Part shown: piece after piece, positions 1 to 11,920 of the stretch | Layout: every line of letters starts with the position of its first letter | Position numbering within the stretch: the stretch's first letter is position 1 | The notes under the pieces: generated by a model | What the model saw: the letters and a program-made list of their open reading frames with translations, nothing else | Database searches by the model: none | Told to the model about the DNA's origin: nothing | Assembly (NCBI GenBank): GCA_021399435.1 | Contig: JAJTUP010000024.1 | Coordinates: forward strand, 124,001-188,000 | From: Diaporthe sp. PMI_573 | Taxonomy: Eukaryota > Ascomycota > Sordariomycetes > Diaporthales > Diaporthaceae | Direction: 5' to 3' | DNA: 64,000 bases | Translations under genes and position numbers: made by a program

Positions 1-1097
1 ATGGACGGAGAAGGCTTTTTCTTCTTTTGGAAGCCCATACGATCCTCATGCTTCCCATGCATTCGCACAAATCCAGGGAATTTATGGCTCCTTGAAAACT
101 GCAACTTCCAAATATCAAATTTCGGACTCTTCAAACCCCAAACCCTACACATGGTCGCTGTAGACCCGTGGGGAGTCAAGGGTACATGTGAGAATGAAAA
201 GCACAGTGTTGGCGGATTAAGTGACTCAATACCTTAGCTACTGGGCTTGGGGCGCCCGTCACAGTGCCGCACATGTACTAGATAATGAGGCCGGCCCATT
301 ACTTCCAATAGGGGGTCGGTTGGTTGCGACGGAACGTTCTCAGGGGAGAATCCACAGATGGCGAGCTTGGCTTCAGAAAAAATGCTATAAATAATGATGA
401 ACAGAGCTTCAGTGATAACGCTGCACCACCTGTTATCATCTGCAAAGACTGTACCTCATCTCATGTACGTGCAGGCCTCCACAACACCAGCTTACTACAC
501 CTGGGCCAAATGTCATTCAACCGAGGCAGTAAATTTCTCATGAGAACACCATGCTACCCAACGAAAGACACCGTAGAGATGGAGCAAGACGGTCGACTAT
601 AGCACATGTACTTCAAGCTTTGTCCAGCGGTGGTGCCTCACATCGTCTCGGCCTAAACTGTACTTGATTACCAGTGTTACTCTTCAACTGAAGATAAAAT
701 GCGTTATGAACTACATCTAGGAGACCAGCCAGCTTTTAGAAACGATGTGGCTTGCTTGTATCAAACTATTCAAAATATCAACTTTAAATCATCACAGGGT
801 CAGGCCATTTGGACTTTGGCCATAGTGGCTCCAGTCAGTGCTCTTTGCTAATCACTCAGGTATGCATCTCAGAGGCGGATGAAAATGCACAGATATCTAG
901 TCACTGTGTCATTGATTTGCTATAACAGGCCCCTTTCGCTCGCTCTTGGACTCTCTTTCCTCTTTCCGAGAGGACAAGCCACAACAGACCAAGAATACCA
1001 CCTCGGCGTTGTCAAAAGCATATGAAGAATTACACCCCGAATATCTAAGAATTAAGAAGAACTGAACAAAGTGAATTTTAACCCACGTTCTGGTACG
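1..1097. other. Gene-free stretch
   Basis: No reading frame here shows a recognisable domain or a convincing splice pattern. Short open frames near the left edge and at 324-602 have no family features. The left edge may hold the end of a neighbouring gene that lies outside the window. Confidence 0.5.
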
Positions 1098-1410
1098 ATG
1101 CCGACTCCTGCTTTTTCATTGAATCAATGGGCCCAGGTGCTTCCTTGTGGTGGGGGCGATCGGCTCAGGGGCCAGGTCGTAGAGGTGAAGGAAAATGGTA
1201 TTTTTATCTCCTACATGGTTTCTATTCAGGAACGACAGAAGCAGGTTCATGTGTAAGTTGCCTTTGCAGCCCTATTTGGTATCTTGAAGCCTGATCGTTG
1301 TGAATAGCCAGGGTCAGTACGGCACAAAGGCCATTGAATGGCGATGGTACATAGACACAAGCATGGGGACTGTACTGGTCAACGAGTTCGACATGGCCAA
1401 GGATACTTGA
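1098..1410 (+). CDS. Possible small two-exon protein, unknown
   Basis: Tentative 85-residue protein. Exon 1 runs from the ATG at 1098 to 1252 and ends at a good donor (GTAAGT). The intron 1253-1307 (55 nt) contains a CTGAT branch-like site and ends in TAG. Exon 2 (1308-1410) continues in frame to TGA. The product is rich in Trp, Tyr and Val (for example GQYGTKAIEWRWYID in exon 2), has no signal peptide and no domain I recognise. The support is the consensus donor, typical intron length, kept frame and non-random composition of exon 2. The exons are short enough that chance is possible. It could also be a fragment of a larger decayed gene. Confidence 0.3.
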
Positions 1411-1726
1411 TTTGGAGTATCGATTCAGCTCGACAAGGAGGCTTTGGAAGGTCGGCTAGGTTGAGTGTTGTTGTTGTGACAAGGCCACGATTTGCGCAGG
1501 AGCGGAACCTTAAGTTAAATGAACTGATTGAGTTGTCACTTTTGCAATTAGATGTTTTCTTTTCTCTCATCGTGAACATTATAATGTTTTTGCATAGGAC
1601 TGATTCCGATCTGACATCATATTTACCTTTGTTGCGTCTTCCAAATTTCTGTGACATAATTCAGTGTACACCATGTGAAGATAAAAGCCCGTCTCGAACC
1701 CTTTGACACCTCAAAATCAAGAGCTA

Positions 1727-2649
1727 TCATCTATCCATGGATAGATTCCCTGAGCCATACAAACTTGAGAGAAGGGAAATTCGCACCGCATTGCTGACAA
1801 GACAAAGTGCTGTAGCACACAGAGGGTAGAGGCCTGCATGGCTTGGCGCGTATGGTGAGCCAGATATGGCATCCTTGACGTCTTGAGGAAGAACTGTATT
1901 TAGATTCTTGGGTAATATCGCATGGCAGATGAACTCCCCTATTTCGCCAAAGTCGATTTTGCACGACCCCCAGAATGCCGTGGCAACTGTGGCCAACCCG
2001 ACATCTTGCAAAATCCAGACTCTCGTGAGCCATACAAGCTGATAGAGTTTCTTGATGGCGTTTGACACACTCTGGCTGAGAACTTGTTCTAGTGTGATTC
2101 GATGGACCATCGATGGGCCATGAGATCCCCAAGGAACAGGACTAGTTGTAGGTTTCAGGACTTTGCTCGACACTGAAGACCAGGCTGTGTGTTTTTTCTC
2201 GAATGGATTTGTTGACTTGAAGTAGCCCTCCAAACACAATCTCAGCTACTTCGTCATCGTCGTGGCCCAACCAGACGATGACCTCCGCAGAATTGTCGTA
2301 TATATCGCTCATTTGGTTCACCTGAAACAACTTTTCCTTATTGTCGCTTTGATTTATGCAAATTGCGTTGGCCCAGGCTATCTCCACTTTGTCCCATCCC
2401 TCGCAAGCGCCGAAGCCCTTCAAACAAGCTCACTGTAATTTCTCTCTTGTATCCCGAGCAGGGGATTGATTCGAGTTTTCCTGGGACTCCCCAAACGTAA
2501 GACAGCGCGTTATACTGAGCTACGTCATCAAGAGCGGTGCTGACCAGCTCGCAACTAAGGGGATCATTGAAATGGCCAGGATGAAGTTTGAGAAACCGAA
2601 ACCAGCGACCCTCGGGCAGCGCATCGTATTGATGAAGCCTGTCTGCCAT
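1727..2649 (-). pseudogene. HET-domain gene, frameshifted
   Basis: Heterokaryon-incompatibility (HET) domain proteins mediate non-self recognition between fungal individuals. The HET signature is present but spread over three frames. Frame 1 starts at the ATG at 2649 and carries the N-terminal block with YNALSYVWG. Frame 2 (about 2400-2180) carries AICINQSDN and EVIVWLG. Frame 3 (about 2180-1727) carries LTRVWILQDVGLA and the following IDFGEIG block. The first frame change is near 2400, where frame 1 runs on into nonsense at the point where the domain expects the WADAICINQ-like motif. The second is between about 2240 and 2150. No good GT..AG intron bridges the junctions. The downstream part of the domain and the variable C-terminus are missing, so this is a decayed copy. 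Confidence 0.75.
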
Positions 2650-4683
2650 GGCTTCCGTGCTTCAATCCCAACAGTCTGTGGATGCACAGAAATACAAGGG
2701 AGGTCCGAGTTTTTGACTTCAGTGCCGAGTCACTTCAGGAAGGTGTGTTCACATATGAGACGTGGCCAGCGCGTTTTTGATGCAACCAGTCAAAAAACAT
2801 GTGTCATGATTTGCACCACTGCACTATTCGTGCAAAAGTGACGCCACTATTTGCCATAGGCACATAGTGTATATATTGTGACAGCATGCTTGGTACTTAA
2901 AGGTAAGCACAAGAGCACGCTCACCTGTGCAGCCGATACTGCGGCGCTACAATTATATCATTGCCCCCAATCACGAATGCTGCCAAGAATTCCAAGGAGT
3001 GATCGCGGGTCTGGAGTCGTCTTCACAGCTCGACTACTCACCGGTTATGATGATCTTCTTGAGAGCTGTCATGTTAAGCTCGCGACCGTTCATAGACTGC
3101 AGCCGACATTCCCAACTCGTGATGAGGTTCTAGGGTCAGGACACGTTTTGGTGATTTGGAGGAGACCGCAGCGTTGTTGTTGGGTTTTTCATTCTCGGCT
3201 CGGTCGGTGAAGACAACCTCAGACGCCCGGTTCGTTGTAGTGGATTAGAGCCCGTAGCAGCTGCTGGTCGGTGATTGAATGTCGGGATTATGCACCAGGC
3301 CGGTGGCAAATGGAGCCGAGATCGGCACAATGAGCACGCGAGCGCTGGAACCCACCAGCCCACACGCAGGTTTTGGTGAACCCCAGAGTCTCGGGCGCTG
3401 ATCCTGGGAGTTGTTGTGTGTGCCCTGAGTGCCCAGGCGGTACCCGAGCCGACGCTCAGTGCGGCGTGGAGCCACCAACAGGGTAGCGCATTCCATCGCC
3501 CGCGTGCCAAGAAGTCGTCGAATGCGGCTCTTGAAGCCAAGGCACCAGATCTCTTGGTTCTCGGTGCGGTCCGAAAGTGTAGCTGTCCGGGTGCGCTGTC
3601 ATTGATCGTGGTGTGACCGTCGGCTGCACATAACCTGCGTGCCGCACGCTAAAAAGACGCCACAGTCCTTATCTTCGACTACTGCAAGTTTACATATGTA
3701 CCAACGTGGAGAAGAGGCAAAATAAACTTGGCGAGAGCGCTGAAGATCCGATCTCTTCAATGGCTGAGACACCATCAAGCTTCGGCCAAAGCCGCCTGGC
3801 CCCACAAAGTCGCCACGAACCCTTGAGCGTAGCACACGGTAGAATACGCATGAATGGGGAGACGGTGTCAGTAGCTGCGTAGACCAACCACTGGCAGTCG
3901 ACCCCATTCAGCCTATAATACGAGCACGGTTGGAACGGGTAATAAACTACGCAACGTTGTAGGGTTCCCGTTGATTGAATTTTGCTCTTCCTTGACTCCT
4001 ACTCGGCAAGGTTCCGGTCTTGGACTGACTCTCCACTGCCTCGGCTCATTTTTCGTCGTTAGCAATTACGCGCGAGATAGGGGAGCGGAGAATCACGGTG
4101 CGCCAGTCGTCGTCGAGGAGCGAACAATTCGTTCAATCGAGACATCCGGGGACGATCACTTTCGAGCTGGCTTCCCAGCTGCCCGATTGGTAATTGCTGT
4201 GCTGCGGACTTGTCTCGCTACGTTGCAGTCTGGGTAGGACGCCGGCATCTCATGACCGAGCTCTGCTACGTGGGTCCCAGGGACTCGCCCTGTTTGTGCC
4301 TCGACCACCCAGCTCTCCCCAACCCGTGCGTGACACTAATGGCATGACCATCGGCTGCCCTTGACATGAAATCCCCGTGGTACGGCCGGCCACCTACCGT
4401 GTGAGGTAAATTTTATGCGCGAGTATTACATCGACACCGATAAAAGGGGCTCCACCTATTTTGTTTCGCACGTACCGGTTCTTCGACATCCAACGCACGG
4501 CTATTAAATATACAAACGTGCCCTGAGTCACTACCCTTTGCGTATTTATCTCTGTTGCTGTCACCGGGAACTCGCATCTCGTCCGGGCGCTGAACCTCTC
4601 CCAGTTCCTTTTCGCCACGTCGAGTCTCTCTGGGAACCTGTCAATCTGCGCTCCCACGCATCTTCGTGCACAGCGCTCCCATC
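2650..4683. other. Gene-free stretch
   Basis: About 2 kb between the HET pseudogene and the peptide transporter. Several open frames of 60-130 codons overlap on both strands but none has domain motifs or signal/TM features. An AT-rich element around 4501-4511 lies about 175 bp before the transporter ATG and may belong to its promoter. Confidence 0.45.
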
Positions 4684-6632
4684 ATGGACCACGAATCGAG
4701 CGCAGCGGAGTAAGTACATGGCAACAATGCGAGGGTTGATTACGTTGCTAATAAAGGCCATGCAGGCTTCATGCTACCGCAGTTGAGCCTCTGAAGAAGG
4801 ACCACAAGGATATGGCCGGTGGAATCGAGCCAGTCGGGCACGTCAACGGCGTCTCCAACGGGGATGCTGCAAGCTTTGTGACAGCAGACGGGGACGAGCC
4901 AAGCGATGACGAGAAGCAGAACCTGCGCAGGGTCGCCGACAAGCTTCCGTGGGCTGCCTTCCTTGTCTGCATCATCGAGCTGTGCGAGCGGTTTACGTAT
5001 TATGGTCTCGCTGGCCCATTCCAAAATTACATCGAGAATAGCTACCACGATAGCCTTCCTGGTGCAATCGGCTTAGGTCAATCCGGAGCTACGGGTGAGC
5101 AGTCCCCGGATCGCCCAATCACGCGCTTTCGGCCTTTGTTCCCCCTTTGCTAACAACCCATTCCAGGATTGACGAATTTCTTCCAGTTTTGGTGCTACGT
5201 GACTCCAGTGCTGGGAGCTGTAGTCAGCGACCAGTGGCTTGGAAAATACTGGACGATCTTCTACTCGGCTCTTATCTACATTGTCGGGAACCTTATCCTC
5301 TTTTTGACCTCGCTGCCTGTTGCCATCGAGAACGGCGCTGCTCTAGGAGGCCTCATTACTGCCATGATCGTCATTGGCTTGGGCACCGGAGGTATCAAGT
5401 CCAACGTTTCGCCATTGATCGCGGAACAGTACGACAACACGGTGCCTTTCGTGAAGACACTTAAATCCGGGGAGAGAGTCATCGTGGATCCCGCAACTAC
5501 GATCAAGAGAATCTACATGATCTTCTACATGATGATCAACATCGGAAGTCTCTCCAGCATCGCCACCACCGAACTCGAGGCCAACGTTGGATTCTGGGCC
5601 GCTTACCTGCTCCCATTCCTGATGTTCCTCGTCGGAGTGGCGGTTCTCGTTGCAGGAAAGTCCAAGTACAAGATCCGGCCTCCTCAGGGCAGTATCATCC
5701 CCAAGGCGTTCAAGATCATGTGGATCGCTATAACCCACAAGGGCAACTACGATGCGGCCAAGCCCGAATACCACGAGGAGCTTTGCACCGGCCGCAAATA
5801 CGAGATTACCTGGGACGGCCTGTTTGTCGAGGAAGTCAAGAGAGCCCTGGTCGCCTGCAAGGTCTTCATCTTCTTCCCAATCTACTGGGTGGTCTACAGC
5901 CAGATGCTCAACAACTTCATCTCGCAAGCTGGCCAGATGAACCTGCACGGGATCCCGAACGACCTGATGCAGAACTGGGACCCGATCACGATCATCATCT
6001 TCATCCCCATCTGCGACTACTTCCTCTACCCTGGGCTCAACAAGCTGGGCTTCAAGATGCTGCCGATCACGCGCATCTTCTGCGGCTTCATGCTCGCCAG
6101 CGGCGCCATGGCGTACGCCGCCGGAGTCCAGAAATTGATCTACAACACCGGGCCTTGCTACGAGCAGGTCGCCGCGTGCCCCGCCGCCCTGCGGGAGGAC
6201 GGCACGTACGCGCCCAACGACATCCACGTCGCCATCCAGGCCCCCGCCTACCTGCTCATCGGCCTCTCCGAGATCTTTGCCAGCATCACTGGCTTGGAGT
6301 ACGCATTCACCAAGGCCCCCGCGAGCATGAAGTCCTTCATCATGTCGCTGTTCCTGCTGACGAACGCGTTCGGCTCGGCCCTCTCCATCGCCCTCTCGCC
6401 CACGGCTGTCGACCCCAAGCTGCTCTGGATGTACGTCGGGCTGGCGGTCTCGTGTTTCTGTGCTGGCTGGATCTTCTGGGCCTTGTACAGCAGGTACAAC
6501 AAGACGGAGGAGTCCATGAACGAGCTCGAGAAATTTACCGAGAAGCCCAAGCGTGTCGGGGAAAAAGCAGCGGATCGTGATCTTGAGAAGGTCGCGACGA
6601 CATCTACGACCGCCAAGGACGGAAGTGGATAA
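4684..6632 (+). CDS. PTR2: POT/PTR2-family peptide transporter
   Basis: Proton-coupled di/tripeptide uptake at the plasma membrane. The model has three exons: 4684-4709, 4766-5094 and 5167-6632, giving 606 residues, normal for fungal PTR2. Exon 1 is tiny (26 nt) with donor GTAAGT; the first intron has a GCTAAT branch site, and the second ends in TTCCAG. The N-terminus is hydrophilic. The POT ExxER proton/peptide motif is seen as E80-L-C-E83-R84-F, and the PTR2 signature GTGGIKSNVSPLIAEQY follows in TM4/5. About 12 hydrophobic segments are present, with the usual large extracellular loop containing GPCYEQVAACP near the C-terminal half. The C-terminal tail is charged and cytosolic. The gene converges on the SDR gene downstream (167 bp gap). 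The family call is firm; the substrate range is inferred. Confidence 0.95.
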
Positions 6633-6799
6633 ATATCTTGGCGCGGATTCGTGCATTATGAGCACACGCATTGAGCGTAGGGGGTGATGATTGTATGATA
6701 GTCTATTCAGTCCTAATAAAAGGAAGATTATAATGATTTACTTGATTTCAAAAGTCCAAAAGTTCCATGTTGCATAGAACCCAGCAACATCGAACCCGC

Positions 6800-7771
6800 T
6801 CATTTGCCCTTGCCTAGGCCCTTCGCAACGTCGACATAAGAGCCCTTCACAATGTCCTCTACGATACCCGGCTCGGTCGGCTGCCAACCCAACTCCGACA
6901 CGGCCTTCTTGTTCGAGCCCCTGTTCTCGGTAACCAAGAAGTTTACCAGAAAAGGGGGCATCTTAGCAAGCGCATCCTCCTTGGAGAGATCCACAGCAGG
7001 CACCCCCAGAACCTCCGCAACAGCCCCCTGGAGCTCCCTCATCGCGACGTTAGTCTCGCTAGAGGCATTATACGCCTCGCCAGCCCGTCCCTTCTGCGCA
7101 ACCAAAAGATACAACCTCGCCGCATCATCAACATGCACAGTCGTCGTCCGCGTAGACCCGCCATCCACATAAGTCGCAGCCCCGGCCACCGCAGCGCCCT
7201 CCATGAACATCTTGACCCCGCTGCCGCCGCGCCCGTACACAAACGGCGCGAGGCGCACGCACAGGGCCCGCACGCCCGCGGCCCCTGCCACCGCCTTGGC
7301 GTGGTCCCACGCCTTGTACCGCGTGATGGGCGACTCGAGCATCACCGGCGCGTCCTCGTCCGTCTCGCCGCCGTCCGGGTCCGGCGCCGCCATCATGGTG
7401 CCGGATGTGGTGATGAGGGTCTTTTGCTCTGTGCTGCCGGGGGAAGAAGCCTCCTTCAGCCCCGCGACCATGGCGTCCACCGCCGCCGCGTCGATGGCCA
7501 GGACCTTGTCGTAGGGCGTGTCGAAACCCATTCCCAGGAGCGCGTCGGCAAGGTGCATGACTATGCCGGCCTGGGCGGATTCGGACCTGAGGACTTCGAA
7601 GGCCTCGAGGTCGCCGCGCACTGGGGTCGCGCCCAGCCGGGTGAGTTTTGAGTCGTTGGCTTCGGTGCGTGATAGCCCGCGGACGGTGTAGCCCTCGGCG
7701 ATGGCGAGTTCGGTCAGGACCTGGCCGAGATATCCGGTGGCACCGGTCATGAATATGCGCTTTTGTGACAT
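6800..7771 (-). CDS. NAD(P)-binding extended SDR / epimerase-like protein
   Basis: Single-exon gene of 323 residues. The N-terminal TGATGYLG (residues 8-15) is the TGxxGxxG dinucleotide-binding motif of extended short-chain dehydrogenases. The rest fits the NAD-dependent epimerase/dehydratase fold: VRGDLEAF after beta-3, an ITTSGTMMA strand, and a C-terminal substrate region with YVDGGSTRTTTVHVDD and LGWQPTEPG. The classical YxxxK catalytic pair is not clear: where it is expected the sequence is RYKAWDHAKA, so Tyr and Lys are not spaced as usual. It may be an atypical reductase or a nucleotide-sugar or NmrA-like regulator. There is no signal peptide, so it is cytosolic. It is convergent with the peptide transporter. 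A TATA-like element lies 186 bp upstream. Confidence 0.88.
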   Translation of the reverse strand: MSQKRIFMTGATGYLGQVLTELAIAEGYTVRGLSRTEANDSKLTRLGATPVRGDLEAFEVLRSESAQAGIVMHLADALLGMGFDTPYDKVLAIDAAAVDAMVAGLKEASSPGSTEQKTLITTSGTMMAAPDPDGGETDEDAPVMLESPITRYKAWDHAKAVAGAAGVRALCVRLAPFVYGRGGSGVKMFMEGAAVAGAATYVDGGSTRTTTVHVDDAARLYLLVAQKGRAGEAYNASSETNVAMRELQGAVAEVLGVPAVDLSKEDALAKMPPFLVNFLVTENRGSNKKAVSELGWQPTEPGIVEDIVKGSYVDVAKGLGKGK

Positions 7772-7956
7772 GGTTGTGAGGAATGTAGGTGTGTTTATCT
7801 GACTGTTCTCCTTTGATCTTATTCTTCTGATGATAACAATGGGCTCGAATTACAGTTATGAGATTGACAAAGTGGTATGCTTCGTTGTAGGGAAGGGATC
7901 TTATGCTGAGTGAAGAAGTTGACCAAGTGTGACAACAACATGCGCTCAGAAGCATA

Positions 7957-7962
7957 CTTATA
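7957..7962 (-). promoter_or_regulatory. TATA-like element of the SDR gene
   Basis: TATAAG on the minus strand, 186 bp upstream of the SDR ATG at 7771. Position fits a core promoter with a modest 5' UTR; sequence alone cannot prove use. Confidence 0.35.
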
Positions 7963-7971
7963 GTCTTCCAT

Positions 7972-8862
7972 ATTGACCCAAGTATCCAAAAAGGTGATTG
8001 TAGTCCTCCGTGTTTTCTTCTACGTCCATGTGCAGGCCCTTCACCTTACCACATCCGGCTACTGCTTACCTCCGTTGCCGTTCTAAAAGCCGTGAAGGAT
8101 GATTGATTAACAAGTCACTTAAGAGATACGGAGTAAGCGGAAATAAGGCGCTCGCTTCCATCAGCTAAAATCCACATTCGGTATCTGTATTATGGAAATC
8201 AATGTTTCGTTGGGGCGTAGGTGACAGCAGGCGAGGAAGTGATGGAAGTGTGGGTTGGTCAGCGTCCATGAAAACCACTTCCAGGCGACCATACGCTGCG
8301 TAACTTGCGTAATAGCAGAAAGGCGTAGAATCAGTGATTCAATTCATTCAGATTACAAAATCAAATGCAGAGACCGACTGTTGTCAATTAGCGCCTGTAT
8401 TGAGATGTTGGATTAGGATCCTAGAAATTGCAGTGTGCTTCGTGGCCCAACTTGAGGTCGATCCCCCCCCCCCCGGGAGCGGTCTTATTCAATATGAGGG
8501 TCTAGGGTTAAGCCGCATACCAAACCTCTCATCCCAAACAGGCACACACAAGCATTCCAAGGCTCACTGCTCCCAACACAAAGCACGACAGCTACAGTCA
8601 GATCTCTCCCATCAACGTTTTAGACCACATGACCTCACTTCTTCATAGCTGTATAAGACAGATCTTTCATATCACTGCAGAACACCGTTACTTTTTGCCA
8701 TGAAACTGCGACTCCGGCCCGCCCACATGTCACAGCTGTTCAGACTTGTGCATCGCACAAGCTGAGTTGCTATCGTCACGAGTTGACCTTCCGAAGCGGC
8801 GCATCCAGTACGGAAAAGATTGCATCGTGGTTTTTGTCATACCACGTCGCACGCATTTCACC
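7972..8862. other. Intergenic, divergent promoter region
   Basis: Spacer between the divergently transcribed SDR and Artemis-like genes. It contains a 12-C run (8463-8474) and no recognisable gene. Confidence 0.5.
8463..8474 (+). repeat. Poly-C tract (12 C)
   Basis: Uninterrupted run of 12 C in intergenic DNA. One of three such runs of 12-13 C in the window. Confidence 0.9.
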
Positions 8863-11290
8863 ATGTCTACTTTTGACGGCATCATCAAGGAGTTTCCTGG
8901 AGTCAGGGGTGGGCGCCCGACAACCCTCTTGCGCAAGTGTCTTCTCTAACTCTCTCCCAGTCGATTTCTTTCGAAACGTCGTGGATGACCCTCCACTGGC
9001 ATGTTTTCTAAGTCACATTCATAGTGACCATATCGCTGGACTTGACACGTTCAAAGGCCGCCTTGTATACTGCTCGGCGGCAACGAGGGCGATTCTGTTG
9101 AAGCTGCAGCGGAAAGCCTCTCGCATCAACTTTGCTCAAGGCGTTCTGGAGGTGGAAGAGATCACCTACAAACATCAAAAGAATCGTCTAGTGAATCTCC
9201 CCCATATCTCCGTGGCTTGTGATCAGCGGCTGATGCACACCCTCCTCCCAGAAAGCTCTGCCACTAAACACGCCGACGGATGTTGAACTGACGCCAAACT
9301 CAACCGTGCGAGTCACACTATTCGATGCAAATCACTGTCCCGGTGCCGTAATGTTCCGTAAGTTTCTCATTTTTGCCATGAGAATTATATCTGACCCATC
9401 AGTCTTTGAGGGAGACGGCAAGGCTGTTCTGTACACAGGAGACATCAGGTGCGAGCCCTGGCATATTGATGCCTTGCTCCGGAATCCTTGCATGTTCGAG
9501 TATGCAATAGGAAGAGATTCAAAACAGCTGAAGACCTTGGACAAGGTTTATCTGGATACAAGTTTCACAGAAGACGTCCAGTTTCAGACGAAATCCGAAG
9601 GCCTCCGTGAGCTCCTCGAGAAGGTGGCTCAGTATCCTGAAGATACGCTCGTCTACTTCTCGTCTTGGACCTATGGTTACGAGGATGTCTGGATTGCGTT
9701 GGCCAAGGCCCTGGGTACCCAGGTATGCTCATCACACCCCATGTCTTTTATCGGGCCAGAATTGATTAAGTTCTGTAGATACATGTCGATGACTACAAAA
9801 TGAAGGTCTACGAGTCACTTCGAGTAAAAAACGATAACGATTATATCCACTTGAGTCCTGAAGCCCCAGCTCTGGTTGGCTTCTCATGTGGAAATCGCTT
9901 CCATCCTGGCTGCTTAACTCGAGACCCAAATGTCCGACTACACAGCTGTGAAAAGGGCTCCGGCTGCCTAATCATGCAAAATACGGCGACCAGCAAGGTG
10001 GTCTGGATCACACCTATCGTTGCCCATCTTCGCAATGATGACGATATGGTGGAAGTGGGTATCGGTGGTGGAGCTGGAGATCTGGAAGAATCAGATCAAG
10101 TGGTTCTGGCTACTGAAGATCTTCGTCAATGGTTGGAGAGGTACGCAGTCAACCACTGAACATCAATCCAGAATGCTGACTGGGTGCAGCGTGAAGGTGG
10201 ACAAGGACACACCTAAGGGCGCCAAACTTTTATTGCATAATTTCTTGAAGAGTGCCATCTCGGCCAAGCACCATCTTGTGCTTAACCTCGTCAAAGGCAC
10301 TGACCCTGACGAAGACAGTGACCTGCATACAGTATATCGGTCCCTTGTGGCCGCTGCGGAGGAGAATCGAGGGCACAGGTCCTCTGCCACACTAAGCAAC
10401 AGGATAAGATTTCCCTATTCCCGGCACTCCTCATATGGCGAGTTGTGCCAATTTGTCTCAGCATTCAAGCCGAAGGATGTCTGGCCGTGTACGGTTGATA
10501 CAATGCGCTGGATTAGGCAAGGTAGGAACACATGGCGTTGATCTTGCAGCAATCTGAGTTGACACTTGGTTCAGGAATCACCATTGAGGGATTGTTTGGC
10601 AACCACTGCTCGGGCAATGTCTTTGACCATGATAAGCACATGGCGCAATTGGCTTCCGAGCTGCACATAGCGGATGTGGACCAACACGAGACTCAGATCT
10701 CTGCTGAGTCTGGCATTCAGTCCACCCCAGTCCTCGGCATGTCATCTCCACTTCCCAGGGTCTCGTCTCCTTCCCCGGATTACAATCATGAGAAAATCCA
10801 TCACCATGATGAGAGCGCAGCACCGAGACAAGCAACCACTGCCTCAGTACCTCATGAAGATCATGGGAACAGGAATGAGCCCGGTGCAAATTACTGCACC
10901 ATTCAGCCACCTCAGGTCATAGATCTCACCCATGAGGCATCAGAGAGTAGTCAAAACACGCCCAAGCAGGATATACGGAGCCAGGCGCTTAAAAGGAGCT
11001 TCGAAAGCTTCGCAGATGTTTCCGAGCCCGTTAAGAGGACAAGGTCTCGCGATGAGACCGCCGAGGAGGATAACACTCATCTCTTCGACTCGCAAGAGAC
11101 TTCCATCTCGGCCGGCGCATTGGAGACTCGTCGCACTGCCTTCAACTCGGTGCTTCACGAGTCCAATCCTGATCGGTGGGCCGGCCTATTATGCACAACA
11201 AATAACCACGCGCATGAAGAAAGCGAACTGGGCGAAGAACGCGGCTCGTCTGACATGCATGGCGCTGTTTCCAAGGATCCAGTACCTTGA
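8863..11290 (+). CDS. Artemis/SNM1-type metallo-beta-lactamase DNA-repair nuclease
   Basis: Nuclease of the beta-CASP family that processes DNA ends or crosslinks in the nucleus. Seven exons: 8863-8908, 8961-9190, 9252-9357, 9403-9722, 9779-10140, 10190-10521, 10575-11290, giving 703 residues. Family motifs are in order: FPGVRVDFF; the metal motif HIHSDH (H34, H36, D38, H39); LFDANHCPGAVMF; YTGDIR with its metal Asp; the beta-CASP LDTSF and IHVDDYKMKVYESL blocks. The order and the IHVDDYK block fit fungal Artemis-like proteins rather than Pso2. The last ~235 residues are Ser/His/Glu-rich, probably disordered, and contain KRSFESFADVSEPVKRTRSR, a likely nuclear-localisation region. All seven exons keep frame. 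Introns are 45-61 nt. The third exon start (9252) was chosen because it joins RL to KALPLNTPTDVELTP, matching the family. Confidence 0.9.
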
Positions 11291-11920
11291 TTACCTCGGC
11301 ATCTACCGAGCGCGTTCGGTGCGAACCCCCGCAGCGCGCACAAGGCTTGGCATCTGTCATTGCTAGCCTCATGCAGCTTTAATTGCGGGGACCACGGAGC
11401 CGCTGTCCTGGCTGTGGAGAAGGCCTGTCACTAAAAGTCCGGGGCCTAGCGGTCCTCTATTGGACCGCTACAGAGCCAGGCGGATGGACCTTTACCGGCT
11501 TGAATCTTTCCACCGAGTTTTGCTGGTCACGAGGCACTGCTCGGTACGAGCCAATATTATGGCGCCGGAGATGTGTCGAATAATCAACGCGTGGGTTGGG
11601 ACCCGTTATTGCTCTGCAGGAACGTGCTTGTTTATCCGGCACGATTTCAACCGTGAGTCGTAGCCGTTCACGTCTCACCGCAACCAAAATAGCTTGAATC
11701 ATGGGGATCGCTTAAATGTAACCTTAATCTCACGGCGGCCCGCCTGAACTGGTCACGATAGTTGGTGGAGTTTACCAAAGGTCAAAGGCGTGCTGCGCGT
11801 CTGGGCGTATGGTTTTAAACTCCCGAGGTTGCCTTCTTTCACGCATCCATTCAACTAACCTTCCCATGCCGCGCCAGCCCCTGTAGTTTTGTGTGTGCTT
11901 CCCTTAGACAACGGACGACG
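11291..11920. other. Gene-free stretch, promoter side of GH43 gene
   Basis: About 630 bp with no recognisable gene, followed by the start of the secreted arabinosidase gene. Confidence 0.5.

Noticed and set aside
5343..6671. 442-codon open frame on the minus strand, and 286 codons in a second plus frame, inside the peptide transporter
   Set aside because: They are shadows of the GC-rich PTR2 exon; their products are His/Asp/Arg-rich without any fold features.
7128..7955. 275-codon minus frame and 172-codon plus frame over the SDR gene
   Set aside because: Arg/His/Gly-rich shadow frames of the SDR coding sequence.
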